From: CBDUXT01 sp965371245
GTDB taxonomy: Bacteria; Planctomycetota; Phycisphaerae; UBA1845
Assembly (NCBI GenBank): GCA_965371245.1
Contig: CBDUXT010000068.1
Span: 1-33,156, forward strand
DNA length: 33,156 bases
Direction of reading: 5' to 3'
Shown here: positions 7,506 to 15,369 of the stretch, in pieces
Numbering within the stretch: the first letter of the stretch is position 1
Layout of the letters: each line of letters starts with the position of its first letter
Notes under the pieces: model-generated
Database searches by the model: none
Told to the model about the DNA's origin: nothing
What the model saw: the letters and a program-made list of their open reading frames with translations, nothing else
Position numbers and translations under genes: made by a program

Positions 7506-8954
7506 ATGAACTTGCGGCCTGTGTTCGTCATCGTTGGATGGATCGTCTCGGCGTCGGTGCCTTCCGCCGCCGTGGCTCAGGCGAAAGCTTACTCCGTCCT
7601 ATCGCAAGAAAGCCGCGAGTGCGTGGCGTGTCACAGACCCACCGAACCGGGCATCGTCCAGCAGTGAGGTGAGAGCCTTCACTATCGCGCCAACGTCGGC
7701 TGCTATGAATGCCACCAGGCCGACGAAAGCGACGCCGACGCCTTCGAACACTTCGACACCTACATCGCCACCATCGTCTCGCCCAAGGATTGTGCCCGAT
7801 GCCACGAGCACGAGGCGGCCGAGTTTGCCGGCTCGCACCATGCCAAGGCCGCGCGCATCCTCGGTTCGCTCGACAACCGATTGGCCGAGGTCGTCGAGGG
7901 CAACAACGGGTTCATCACCGAAGGCTTTCCACGGGGCACGTCGGCGGCCGCCGTCAGCGGGTGCTGGCAATGTCACGGCTCTGTCGTGCGGGTGCTCGAC
8001 GAGGGCGAACTGGACCCGGCCACCTGGCCCAACACCGGCATCGGGCGCATCAACCCCGACGGCTCCGATGGTTCATGCAGCGCCTGCCACGTCCGGCACG
8101 CCTTCGCCGCCGAGCAGGCCAGGCACCCCGACAACTGCGGAAAATGCCACATGGGCCCCGACCATCCCCAGAAGGAGATTTACTACGAGTCCAAACACGG
8201 GATCGCCTTCGTCGCCAACAAGGACAAGCTGAACATGGACCGGCCCAAGTGGGTCGTCGGCGACGACTACCACCTCGCCCCGACCTGCGCGACGTGCCAC
8301 GTGTCCGCCACCAGGGACCAGCCCGTCACTCACGACGTGGGCATGCGCATCAGTTGGAACAACCGCCCGCCCGTGTCCATCCGTCCGGAGGTCTCCGACG
8401 CGAAGATGGGCCTCGCCGGAAAAGACGTCCCCTGGCAAACGCGGCGCGAGAACATGAAGAACGTCTGCCTGAGCTGCCACGGCAACCAATGGGTCGATAA
8501 CTTCTACCAGCAATACGACGCCTTGCTGAACCTCTATCACGAGAAGTTCGCCAAACCGGGGCTCGCCCTGATGGCCGCCGCCAAGCCGCTCCTTCGCCCG
8601 ACGCCTTTTTCCAACAAGCTCGATTTCGTCTGGTTCGAGCTCTGGCACCACGAAGGGCGTCGCGCCCGCCACGGTGTGTCCATGATGGGGCCCGACTACA
8701 CCCACTGGCACGGAACCTACGAGGTCGCCAAGACGTTCTACACCGAGATGGTTCCAGAGCTCGAGGACCTGGTCCGCCGCGGCCGAGCCAGCGGTGATCC
8801 CGCGACCGTGGCGGCGGCCGTCAACCTCGAATCCAAGCTGCGCGAGGTGCTGGAATCCAAGAACCATCGCTGGTACCTCGGAAAAATGGACCCGGCCGAG
8901 GCCCAACAGAGGAAGAAGGCGGCCGCCGACTTCAAGGCCCGCTACGACCGATAA
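7506..8954 (+). pseudogene. Octaheme c-type cytochrome, hydroxylamine oxidoreductase-like, interrupted by an in-frame TGA
   Basis: Reading through one TGA at 7665-7667 (codon 54) gives a 482-residue exported cytochrome with signal peptide MNLRPVFVIVGWIVSASVPS and eight CxxCH haem sites: CVACH 39-43, CYECH 66-70, CARCH 96-100, CWQCH 153-157, CSACH 191-195, CGKCH 211-215, CATCH 261-265 and CLSCH 321-325. Eight haems plus the tail motifs WFELWHHEGRRARHG (377-390) and MMGPDYTHWHG (393-403) place it in the HAO-like octaheme family, which acts in the periplasm on hydroxylamine, hydrazine or, for some members, nitrite. From memory of relatives the TGA position is normally Trp (VQQW), so TGG to TGA is the simplest reading. 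The ATG has a strong GAGGAGG site. Everything after the TGA stays in frame with all haem motifs intact. A restart at TTG 7881 would lose the signal peptide and three haems. Recent nonsense mutation, sequencing error and readthrough are all possible. Confidence 0.85.
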
Positions 8955-9043
8955 GCTCCCGTGGTTGTCGATGCGTGCCGGGCTCGCGCGTTTGTACGCG
9001 CGGACCCCGGCGTCAGCATTCTACTGGGCTGGCACCCGCCGCA

Positions 9044-9060
9044 AGCCGGTTCTACCGGCT
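9044..9060. repeat. Short palindrome
   Basis: AGCCGGT-TCT-ACCGGCT, a 7-bp perfect stem with a 3-base loop. No poly-T follows. Confidence 0.6.
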
Positions 9061-9138
9061 CTCTGAAGACTGCCGAACCTAATTCTGTCACGCATCCCGT
9101 TTCCATTTTGCCGCGGCACCGGCATCTGGGCGGTGTTT

Positions 9139-9159
9139 TCACGGGCTGGAAGCCCGTGA
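9139..9159. repeat. Short palindrome
   Basis: TCACGGGCT, spacer GGA, then AGCCCGTGA: a 9-bp perfect stem. The imperfect palindrome at the window start (CCCACGGCTAAAGCCACGGG) has a similar composition, suggesting one loose REP-like family (inference). Confidence 0.6.
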
Positions 9160-9578
9160 CGGTCGTCATCGGGGGTAGGCCCCAGGGGCTGGCGCCGAGT
9201 TATGGGTCGGTCGCCTTTCGGCGTCCGGCGGCTTGCGTCTTTCGCTTCAACGGGCCTCCCGAGTGGGGTCGCACGGCCGTATCAAGAGGCGCCGGGGTTG
9301 CGGACAGCCAAAAAATGTCCGGAAACGAAAGGCCCCGGCTTGACTCGCGACCCCCTCCCCGCTTAAATTGGCGATGGTCGTAAGCGGCGTCCGCCGCGCC
9401 TGTGGGGCGCATGGGTGTTACTGGGGTTTGCGGACACCGTGGCGAAGGGGTCTCTCATCCCGTTGCTGCGTTAGCCAAACTGACAAGGTGAATGGAAGGG
9501 GAAGAGTCGCCATAGTCTTTGGGCTCCCGCTTTCCCCAAGAACTTGGCCGAGTCTTTCGTTGCAAGGAGCTACCTGTA

Positions 9579-10817
9579 ATGTCTTTACGTGCTATGGCGC
9601 TTGGTTTGTCGCTTGTGGTCGCTACCGTCGCTCAGGCGGGCGTGAATGTCCGGCTCGCACCGCGCGACCCGGGTCCTTTTCCTCCGTCGGAGCCCGGTCT
9701 TACCGGCAGTCGGGTTCGGGTCGATATCTTCCTGAGCCAGGACACCACCGGCCCCAGGCTTGTGCGGCTGGTCCAGTTCGATTTCAACGCCACGTCGGCG
9801 GAGTTGGTTCTTGACACGCCGTTTACGGCCACCCTCGGCGGCCCCGTCGCGGACGACCTGAGGTTCTGGGTCTTCGACAGCTTGGCGTTGTGCGCTGGCG
9901 ACTCGACAATGTGCAGCGCCGGGCACCTCATCGACGGGACGCTGGACGACACGCGGCCGCCCGGTGTGAAGACCACCTACATGGCTTTTGGTTCGGAAAC
10001 GGAGCTTGGCACCAACCCGACTCTTCAGGTGGAACTGCCGGCCGATGGATCCGAGGTAAGAATCGGCGAGGTCATCGTCATCTTCCCCAACGGCATCGCC
10101 GACGGCACCTACACGCTGGATGTGGTCAACACCGCGGCCGCCAGCGGCGACGCGGGCGCCCAGGTTCACTGGGGCTTCGGTGCCAACATCGCCCCGAACA
10201 ACATCCCGATCACCCGCCTGAAAGCCACGACGCCCGGCGACGTGACCGGAGGGACGGTGGAGCTGGTGGTGGGAGATCCTAAGGCGGTGCTCACATCGAG
10301 CGATCCCGCCTGCGGCGTCAGTTGGCCTCGCTCGGCAAACAACTTCGCCATGCTTACGTTCGACGGCGACCTGATGGCCCCCGGTGTGGGCGAGGTTGAG
10401 GTTCGCGAGCTGCTAGCGACCGGAGCCTTTGGAGCCGACCTTTCGACAAACTTTACATTTTCCATTGTCAATGATGGTGGTGGATTGCCTCGCATCTTGC
10501 GAGTCGTGGAGAACGGCACGCAGTTGACTGACCGCACCTGGTACGCTATCATCGACAACGGCTGGGCAAACGTGGATCCGTTCGAGGTGGACATCGTTCA
10601 CCTGATTGGTGACGAGAATGGGGACGGTCGCGTGCTGAGTTCGGATGTTGTGAACATCAACTCGTCCATCAGCTTTTCTCTAGTGACAGACAGTCGTCGG
10701 GACATCAACGGGGATAATCGCGTCCTCAGTGCCGACGTCATTAGTGCAAACGGGAGAATCCAGTTTGCGACGGTGCCGAAACCGGACGGGCACGCATGCG
10801 TGCCGACGCTGCCGTAG
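9579..10817 (+). CDS. Secreted Ig-like and dockerin type I repeat protein
   Basis: A 412-aa exported protein with signal peptide MSLRAMALGLSLVVATVAQA cleaved before GVNV. ATG 9579 is chosen because AAGGAG precedes it; an in-frame ATG at 9519 has no signal-peptide logic. Residues about 21-230 form a beta-rich domain of unknown role, possibly cohesin-like. A module of about 90 residues (starting near SSDPACGVSWPRSANN) resembles bacterial Ig-like domains. Two dockerin-type calcium loops follow, DENGDGRVLSSDVVNI (about 344) and DINGDNRVLSADVISA (about 374). Dockerins bind cohesins or stabilise the C-terminus of surface proteins; the partner is not visible. The C-terminal half is shared with the protein at 12098-13237, almost identically at the DNA level over the dockerin part. 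Confidence 0.85.
   Translation: MSLRAMALGLSLVVATVAQAGVNVRLAPRDPGPFPPSEPGLTGSRVRVDIFLSQDTTGPRLVRLVQFDFNATSAELVLDTPFTATLGGPVADDLRFWVFDSLALCAGDSTMCSAGHLIDGTLDDTRPPGVKTTYMAFGSETELGTNPTLQVELPADGSEVRIGEVIVIFPNGIADGTYTLDVVNTAAASGDAGAQVHWGFGANIAPNNIPITRLKATTPGDVTGGTVELVVGDPKAVLTSSDPACGVSWPRSANNFAMLTFDGDLMAPGVGEVEVRELLATGAFGADLSTNFTFSIVNDGGGLPRILRVVENGTQLTDRTWYAIIDNGWANVDPFEVDIVHLIGDENGDGRVLSSDVVNINSSISFSLVTDSRRDINGDNRVLSADVISANGRIQFATVPKPDGHACVPTLP
10581..10789 (+). repeat. Dockerin-encoding repeat, copy 1
   Basis: About 209 bp matching 13010-13218 with roughly ten mismatches by eye (about 95% identity). The coding sequence immediately upstream in the two genes is clearly more diverged. Consistent with gene conversion or recent exchange. 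Confidence 0.85.
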
Positions 10818-10932
10818 ACGCAGGTTCTTGATAGTTCGAATATTTGCTAGGGGCTCCCCAGGGGAAACAGACGCCTGCGGGATTAAGGTACTTGGGTCCA
10901 ATCGCGTCGGGTTCCGACAAAGGAGAAGGAAG

Positions 10933-11517
10933 ATGAAGAAAGTCGCTGCAATGATGTTAGGGGTGGCTCTTACGAGTTCGTATGCGTCGGCTGGTACGGT
11001 CGTGTTCATGACGGGGAGCACGGTAATTGATAGGAACGCTCCGGGACCCATCGCCATCGACGTGCGGATCGATTCCGATGCGCCCGCGTTCCGGGGTATC
11101 GACCTCGTCCTCGGATCGGATTTGGTGCCCATTACAGGTTTCACGTATAGTGCGGCCGCCGGGGACTCGGTGACAGGTCTTTTTACCCAGGCGGCCACCT
11201 CGTTCAATAATGGCATTTTCACCTTCGACGCGTTCCTCAGTGCCAACAACACCAACAACGACCCGGGCGTAGACGGTGCCCAGCGCGGGTTGATCCTCGG
11301 GACGCTGATGCTCGATCCCACGAGTCTGGATTTGACGGGTGTGACCGTGGTGAATCTGTTCGTCAGCACCGAAGCGAACGGCTTTCCCAGCTCTCTCTCC
11401 GGCCCCGCGGAACTGCTCAGCGGTGCCGGGACGATCAGCGTGGTTCCCGAGCCAGCTACGCTAACGTTGCTCGGCTTGGCTGCGGTCGGCATGATCCGGC
11501 GTCGCCGCTCGGCGTAG
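10933..11517 (+). CDS. PEP-CTERM sorting-domain surface protein
   Basis: A 194-aa exported protein with signal peptide MKKVAAMMLGVALTSSYASA and a C-terminal PEP-CTERM signal, VVPEPATLTLLGLAAVGM followed by the basic end IRRRRSA. Such proteins are cleaved and anchored or released by an exosortase in organisms making extracellular polysaccharide; no exosortase gene lies in this window. The mature part (about 21-168) is a beta-rich, low-Cys domain with the pattern seen in cohesin-like sandwiches (IAIDVRIDSDAPAFRGIDLVL); this fold call is inference. The start is fixed by AAGGAGAAGGAAG before the ATG. It sits 115 bp after one dockerin protein and 580 bp before its paralogue, and a terminator follows. 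Confidence 0.9.
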   Translation: MKKVAAMMLGVALTSSYASAGTVVFMTGSTVIDRNAPGPIAIDVRIDSDAPAFRGIDLVLGSDLVPITGFTYSAAAGDSVTGLFTQAATSFNNGIFTFDAFLSANNTNNDPGVDGAQRGLILGTLMLDPTSLDLTGVTVVNLFVSTEANGFPSSLSGPAELLSGAGTISVVPEPATLTLLGLAAVGMIRRRRSA

Positions 11518-12097
11518 TTGCCCGGCAAGCCAGTCGCCGATTCGCAACCGCGAACCGGTGCCCGGCGCGATGCCGAGCTGGCATGCCGCCGTCGCATCGC
11601 GCAGGCTTGACTCAGGCGGCTCGTTTGGCACGGCCGCGACAAACGAAATAGCGAAAGGCCGATTCCGGGTCTATCCGGGATCGGCTTTATTGTTGACTGG
11701 GAAGGGCCAAGCTGGGTTTTTTCGCCCGTAAACCCGTGGGTACGTGTCTCGCTGTTTCTCAACGGATTCCGAGCCTGAAGCGCGAGCGACGGGTGGGCCA
11801 GGCAATTCAGCGATAGCCCTTTGGGCTCGAAGCAACCCTCCGGCCGCGAAACTCCGCCTCTACGCAGGCGAACCAGGTACGTGCATAGGATCGGTGACCC
11901 ATGACCTGGTGTTTGCCTGGATAATCAGCAAATAAGTTCGCGTCGATGGGTGCTGACCGCGACTCATGGGCTGGACAGGCCTATGAAGAGGCTCGTCACG
12001 GCTCGCGGTCCTCGCCGACCGGCTTTTCGAACGGCCGAACGTGTGGAACCTCGACAACGGACCAATCGAACGATTTACTCAAAAGGGGAGCAAGAAA
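11518..12097. other. Intergenic region between PEP-CTERM gene and second dockerin gene
   Basis: Apart from the terminator at 11655-11691 I see no gene in these 580 bp. A stretch at about 11756-11795 (CGGATTCCGAGCCTGAAGCG) resembles a repeated intergenic motif I associate with Planctomycetota genomes, from memory only. The AAAAGGGGAG ribosome site of the next gene is at the right end. Confidence 0.5.
11655..11691 (+). terminator. Rho-independent terminator after the PEP-CTERM gene
   Basis: Stem GCCGATTCCGG paired with CCGGGATCGGC (one U-G pair), short loop, then TTTATTGTT. It lies about 140 bp after the PEP-CTERM stop and has an A-run on its left side (GCGAAAG). Confidence 0.7.
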
Positions 12098-13237
12098 ATG
12101 AACAAAGCACTGTGCTTGGTAGCCGCGGTCGCGGTTAGCACATCGGCCGTTTCGACGACCTTCGCGACCGATCTACACCTCACCGTACGAGTCACCACAC
12201 CCATGCCCGTGGCCGGTGGTGCGACGGTTGACTACGAAGTCACGGGACTGCTTAGCGACACACTCAACGAGGGTCTCGCTCTGTTCGGGTACGACGTTAC
12301 CTTCGCCGGCGGTCCGCTCACGCAGATGTCGTCGTCGCTTGCGATCCGAGATAACTGCGACACGCCGGGCGGAATCACCAATCCCGCCGGCTTTGGCGGC
12401 ACCACCACGGTCTTCGGTCGAGAGGGCGAGTTGGTGCAGGTCGGCTGCGGCCAGAACACCATCAAGAACTTCGTCGATAACGCCCCGTTCCCGATCTCAT
12501 CGACGATCATGACACTCCTGGGACACACCGAGATCGTCCTGGCGACCGGAACGCTGACAGCGCCGGTGGGCGAAGGCGATTATCCGTTGACGCTCACGTC
12601 CGGTTTCGCCAACGTGATCATCCAGGGCGAAACGGGGTTGGGCACCCACTGGGCGACCGAGTCTGTTGGGACCGTGACCTTTACAAATGCTGTTGTCACG
12701 GTCGGTGGTAATGCCGGGCTCTTGTCAAGCGACCCGGCCTGCGGGGTGAGCTGGCCACGATCGGCGAACAACTTTGCCTTCCTGGAGTTCGACGCCGACC
12801 TGCCGGCGCCGGCGGCCGGTCAAGTCCAAATCCGCGAACTGCTCGCGGATGGGGCCTTCGGTGCGGACCTGTCAACCGGCTTTACGATCTCGATCGAGAA
12901 CAACGGCGGAGGGTTGCCGCGCGTGCTGACGATCCGGGAAAACGGTACGCAACTGGTCGATCGGAAGTGGTACGCGGTAACCGACAATGGCTGGACTGGC
13001 GTGGCCGCGTTCGAGGTGGACATCGTTCACCTGATTGGTGACGAGGATGGGAACGGTCGCGTGCTGAGTTCGGATGTTGTGAACATCAACTCGTCCATCA
13101 GCTTTACTCTAGTGACAGACAGTCGTCGGGACATCGACGGGAATAATCGCGTCCTCAGTGCCGACGTCGTTGACGCAAACGGGAGAATCCAGTTTGCGAC
13201 GGTGCCGAAGCCGACAGGCCACCTTTGCGCCCCGTGA
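12098..13237 (+). CDS. Secreted Ig-like and dockerin type I repeat protein (paralogue)
   Basis: A 379-aa exported protein with signal peptide MNKALCLVAAVAVSTSAVST, cleaved near TFA|TDLH, and a strong AAAAGGGGAG ribosome site before ATG 12098. The N-terminal domain (about 24-205) is not obviously related to that of the paralogue at 9579 and contains several cysteines (NCDTPGG, VGCGQN). From SSDPACGVSWPRSANN onward it matches the paralogue closely: an Ig-like module, then calcium loops DEDGNGRVLSSDVVNI (about 314) and DIDGNNRVLSADVVDA (about 344). It ends in TGA, which shows that TGA is used as a stop in this genome. Its own terminator follows. The partner of the dockerin is unknown. Confidence 0.85.
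   Translation: MNKALCLVAAVAVSTSAVSTTFATDLHLTVRVTTPMPVAGGATVDYEVTGLLSDTLNEGLALFGYDVTFAGGPLTQMSSSLAIRDNCDTPGGITNPAGFGGTTTVFGREGELVQVGCGQNTIKNFVDNAPFPISSTIMTLLGHTEIVLATGTLTAPVGEGDYPLTLTSGFANVIIQGETGLGTHWATESVGTVTFTNAVVTVGGNAGLLSSDPACGVSWPRSANNFAFLEFDADLPAPAAGQVQIRELLADGAFGADLSTGFTISIENNGGGLPRVLTIRENGTQLVDRKWYAVTDNGWTGVAAFEVDIVHLIGDEDGNGRVLSSDVVNINSSISFTLVTDSRRDIDGNNRVLSADVVDANGRIQFATVPKPTGHLCAP
13010..13218 (+). repeat. Dockerin-encoding repeat, copy 2
   Basis: Partner of 10581-10789, offset 2429 bp, about 95% identical by eye. Confidence 0.85.
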
Positions 13238-13294
13238 TGTTGCTACCTTCATGAATGCCGGACGGCCCACCCGCTCGGAGAATCTCGAAGCTTG

Positions 13295-13333
13295 AAAGCC
13301 GGGTTCGGACGACGTTCCGAGCCCGGCTTTTTC
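13295..13333 (+). terminator. Rho-independent terminator after the second dockerin gene
   Basis: AAGCCGGGTTCGGA pairs with TCCGAGCCCGGCTT (one U-G pair) around the loop CGACGT, followed by a TTTTT run. It lies about 60 bp after the stop. Confidence 0.85.
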
Positions 13334-13456
13334 ATGCGCTTGTTCGGTTTTCCGTGGAATCGGCTGGTGGCTTGGGGCCGGTTTCGTACAATCGCACCAT
13401 TCGGAAGCGCCAGGCCGGTGCCGGGCGTATCCATGCGAACCGATGGATAACCACCG

Positions 13457-13867
13457 ATGGCCGAGACCGATCCGACAGCCGACCCGCGGCAAACGGTCCT
13501 CCTCGCCGAGGACAACCCTCAGCATCTTGAGCTGCTCGAGGCCTACATGGAAGGGCTGCCCGAGGTGCGCATTGTGACGGCCGTCAACGGGGTGGAGGCG
13601 TTGGCCGTGGTCCAGGCCGAGCCGGTCGATCTGGTGCTGCTGGACATCATGATGCCGAAGATGTCCGGCTTTGAGGTGTGCAAGCGGCTCAAGGGCGACC
13701 CGAAGACCCGCGACATTCTGGTGGTCATGGTGACGGCGCTGAGCGAGACGGGCGACATCGAACGGGCGGCCGAGTGCGGCACGGACGACTACCTCTCCAA
13801 GCCGGTCGATCGCAAGGCGTTGGTCGATCTCGTTCGCAATCTGCTGGCCACCAAGGCGCGCGGGTAG
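13457..13867 (+). CDS. CheY-like single-domain response regulator
   Basis: A 136-aa stand-alone receiver domain. The phosphorylation site is Asp63 in LLDIMMP, with acidic residues E18-D19 (LAEDN), the switch residue Thr93 (MVTALS) and Lys115 (LSKPVD), all at the expected places. There is no output domain, so it would act through protein-protein contact like CheY or as a phosphorelay intermediate. The cognate kinase is not adjacent. The start follows the family N-terminus, with about 12 extra residues before the first strand. It is separated from the preceding dockerin gene by a terminator and is probably its own transcript. Confidence 0.92.
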   Translation: MAETDPTADPRQTVLLAEDNPQHLELLEAYMEGLPEVRIVTAVNGVEALAVVQAEPVDLVLLDIMMPKMSGFEVCKRLKGDPKTRDILVVMVTALSETGDIERAAECGTDDYLSKPVDRKALVDLVRNLLATKARG

Positions 13868-14099
13868 GGCTTCCCTTGGCAGTTCGACGCGGCTCAAGCG
13901 ACGGATGTCGCGTGCTCGGAATCGTTCCGGACTGAGTCCTTGCCCCGGCATGAAGCGTACGGCAAACATGCCCGCGCTTCGCTTGGCCAAACCACCCGTC
14001 GCGCCCTGACGATCGCGGCTCGGATTACCGATCACTTCAGATGCGTCAAAGCCTTGGGTCAGCGGAGGTTTCTTGCGTTGTTCGGCCGCCGGTGGTGGG

Positions 14100-14366
14100 C
14101 TATCGGGAATGCCAACGGCTTAGGCGCGACGATCTTTCGGTCAAGAACAGAAGGTCGAGATCCTCGATGAGACCTCGTCTGTCATAGGCGAGGCTGCGCG
14201 CGACTTGCCGTCGGTGGTCGGCTGCGGTGCTTGAGAGCGTCTCGGCACCGGACTGCGGGTATGACCAAAGGGCGGATTGATCCGGACCCCCGGTTGAGGC
14301 GCAGCCCGCGAGAACGACGAGGCCGAGGCCGGCGACGACACCAATGAGCGCACTTCTTCGGGCCAT
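14100..14366 (-). CDS. Small lipoprotein, function unknown
   Basis: An 88-aa product starting MARRSALIGVVAGLGLVVLAGC, a clean lipoprotein signal with lipobox LAGC. ATG 14366 is preferred over one at 14450 because GAAGGAAA precedes it and the lipobox then falls in the right place. The mature part ends with a conserved-looking tail, LIEDLDLLFLTERSSRLSRW. I associate this tail with short planctomycete lipoproteins of unknown role, from memory and not from a search. It stands alone between the response regulator and the YkgJ-type gene. Confidence 0.75.
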   Translation of the reverse strand: MARRSALIGVVAGLGLVVLAGCASTGGPDQSALWSYPQSGAETLSSTAADHRRQVARSLAYDRRGLIEDLDLLFLTERSSRLSRWHSR

Positions 14367-14492
14367 GGGGTTTTCCTTCAGGTGAGAACCGCACGCAGGC
14401 GGGATCGAGCGCTGTCGCGCCACGTCTGACCACCCTTCCACACGAATCATAGCGGCTTGGCGCGCCGTGTCAATATGGGACGAGGCGTGGCG

Positions 14493-14915
14493 CTACCAGG
14501 ATTTCTTCTTGCGGGTCGTCTCGATCTGAACAAAGTCGTGGGGTGTTCCGGTGTTCATCCCCGGGCAGATGACGTGAGCATGGTTCCAGGCGTCCTGTGA
14601 GCGAAGGTTCTCCGTCCAAAAGGGCCAGGTGCGGCATTGGAGCGGACGAACCGGGTAGATCGAGCACGTGGACTTGCCGTGGGCTCGCTTGAGGAAAACG
14701 CAGTCGCCGTTGGGCTTCTCCGTGAGGCTGTAGCGAAGGCCGACCCGCCGGAGATGTTCCTTGCCGAGTCGGCCGTCGGACCGCCCGAGGAACTTGGATA
14801 TCCCGACGACTTCCTCCTTGGTGGCCCAAACGTAGCCGGGCGCTCCGCTGCAACAGTTCCCGCATTGCGAACAGGTGAAGCTGAGCCCCGTCTGATACCA
14901 TTTTTCTTTGGCCAT
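14493..14915 (-). CDS. YkgJ family cysteine-cluster protein (putative zinc/iron-binding)
   Basis: A 140-aa protein with the family signature: the N-terminal cluster C15-C18-C21-C22 (FTCSQCGNCCSG), followed by C72 (NGDCVFL), C84 (KSTCSIYPVRPLQC) and C94, and C117 (HVICPGM). These cysteines are thought to bind zinc or an iron-sulphur cluster; the biochemical role of the family is unsettled. The size is typical. The ribosome site is weak. The gene stands alone, and the 88-aa lipoprotein gene follows 126 bp after its stop on the same strand. Confidence 0.9.
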   Translation of the reverse strand: MAKEKWYQTGLSFTCSQCGNCCSGAPGYVWATKEEVVGISKFLGRSDGRLGKEHLRRVGLRYSLTEKPNGDCVFLKRAHGKSTCSIYPVRPLQCRTWPFWTENLRSQDAWNHAHVICPGMNTGTPHDFVQIETTRKKKSW

Positions 14916-14935
14916 CGTAGTGATCCGGACACTCT

Positions 14936-15369
14936 CGCCAGAAGTGGCGGCGCGGCGTAACGGCTTGATGCGGTCTGTAGTTTACCCGTCCGATAGTCTA
15001 GCTCGCGTTGATGAAGCCGTCCAGGATACGGGCCGCGCGGATGCGCACCATCTCGTTGCGCGGGACCCCTGGCGCCGCTCCATGGCCGAAGTGTAGTCGC
15101 GCGGGTCAGGTGACGAAGGATGCGTGGAGGCGAGACAGCTCGACCCTCGCCACGCGCGCCCGGTTCAAGATGATCGGACCCGGGCGCCGACGCGACTTTG
15201 CGGGTAGGGCGGGCTATTGCCCGCCGTTCGACTGAAGAAGGCGGGCAATAGCCCGCCCTACGCTACCGTGTGTGAAGCGGCCTTCTTGAGCACGGCTTCT
15301 GAGAAACTGTCGCGCAGGCGTAGGACACGACGAAGGGGACGACTCCACCATGAATTGCCGGAGACGCTC
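14936..15369. other. Intergenic region containing a 58-bp palindromic element
   Basis: No gene is supported here. On the minus strand, about 15000-15090, a short frame ends ...NEMVRIRAARILDGFINAS and looks protein-like, but a stop lies shortly upstream and no ribosome site is visible; it could be a gene remnant. The palindromic element occupies 15204-15261. The start site of the protease gene follows. Confidence 0.5.
15204..15261. repeat. 58-bp palindromic element, copy 1
   Basis: Two 22-bp arms (15204-15225 and 15240-15261) are perfect inverted repeats around a 14-bp spacer. Each arm is itself a hairpin, GGCGGGC-TATT-GCCCGCC on the left and GGCGGGC-AATA-GCCCGCC on the right, flanked by GTAG and CTAC. 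It can therefore fold as one long stem or two short ones, like REP/BIME or tiny MITE-type elements. A second copy with the same arms and spacer length lies at 19655-19712. Confidence 0.9.

Larger units (their letters stand above)
8955..9578. other. Intergenic region with two short perfect hairpins
   Basis: This 624-bp stretch between the octaheme gene and the first dockerin protein has no convincing gene. It holds two perfect inverted repeats (9044-9060 and 9139-9159), neither followed by a T-run, so they look like dispersed palindromes and not terminators. A good Shine-Dalgarno (AAGGAG) for the next gene lies at its right end. Confidence 0.6.

Noticed and set aside
7665..7720. Selenocysteine insertion at the TGA of the octaheme gene
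   Set aside because: Only a 4-bp GTGA/TCAC hairpin follows, with no convincing bacterial SECIS, and I expect Trp, not Cys, at this position in homologues.
15000..15110. Minus-strand protein-like scrap ending ...RAARILDGFINAS
   Set aside because: Too short, with a stop just upstream and no ribosome site; perhaps a gene remnant but unsupported.
15217..15369. N-terminal extension of the S41 protease from ATG 15217
   Set aside because: It would translate half of the palindromic element; a similar MPAVR...AGNSPPY peptide appears from copy 2, showing that the repeat and not a protein creates it.
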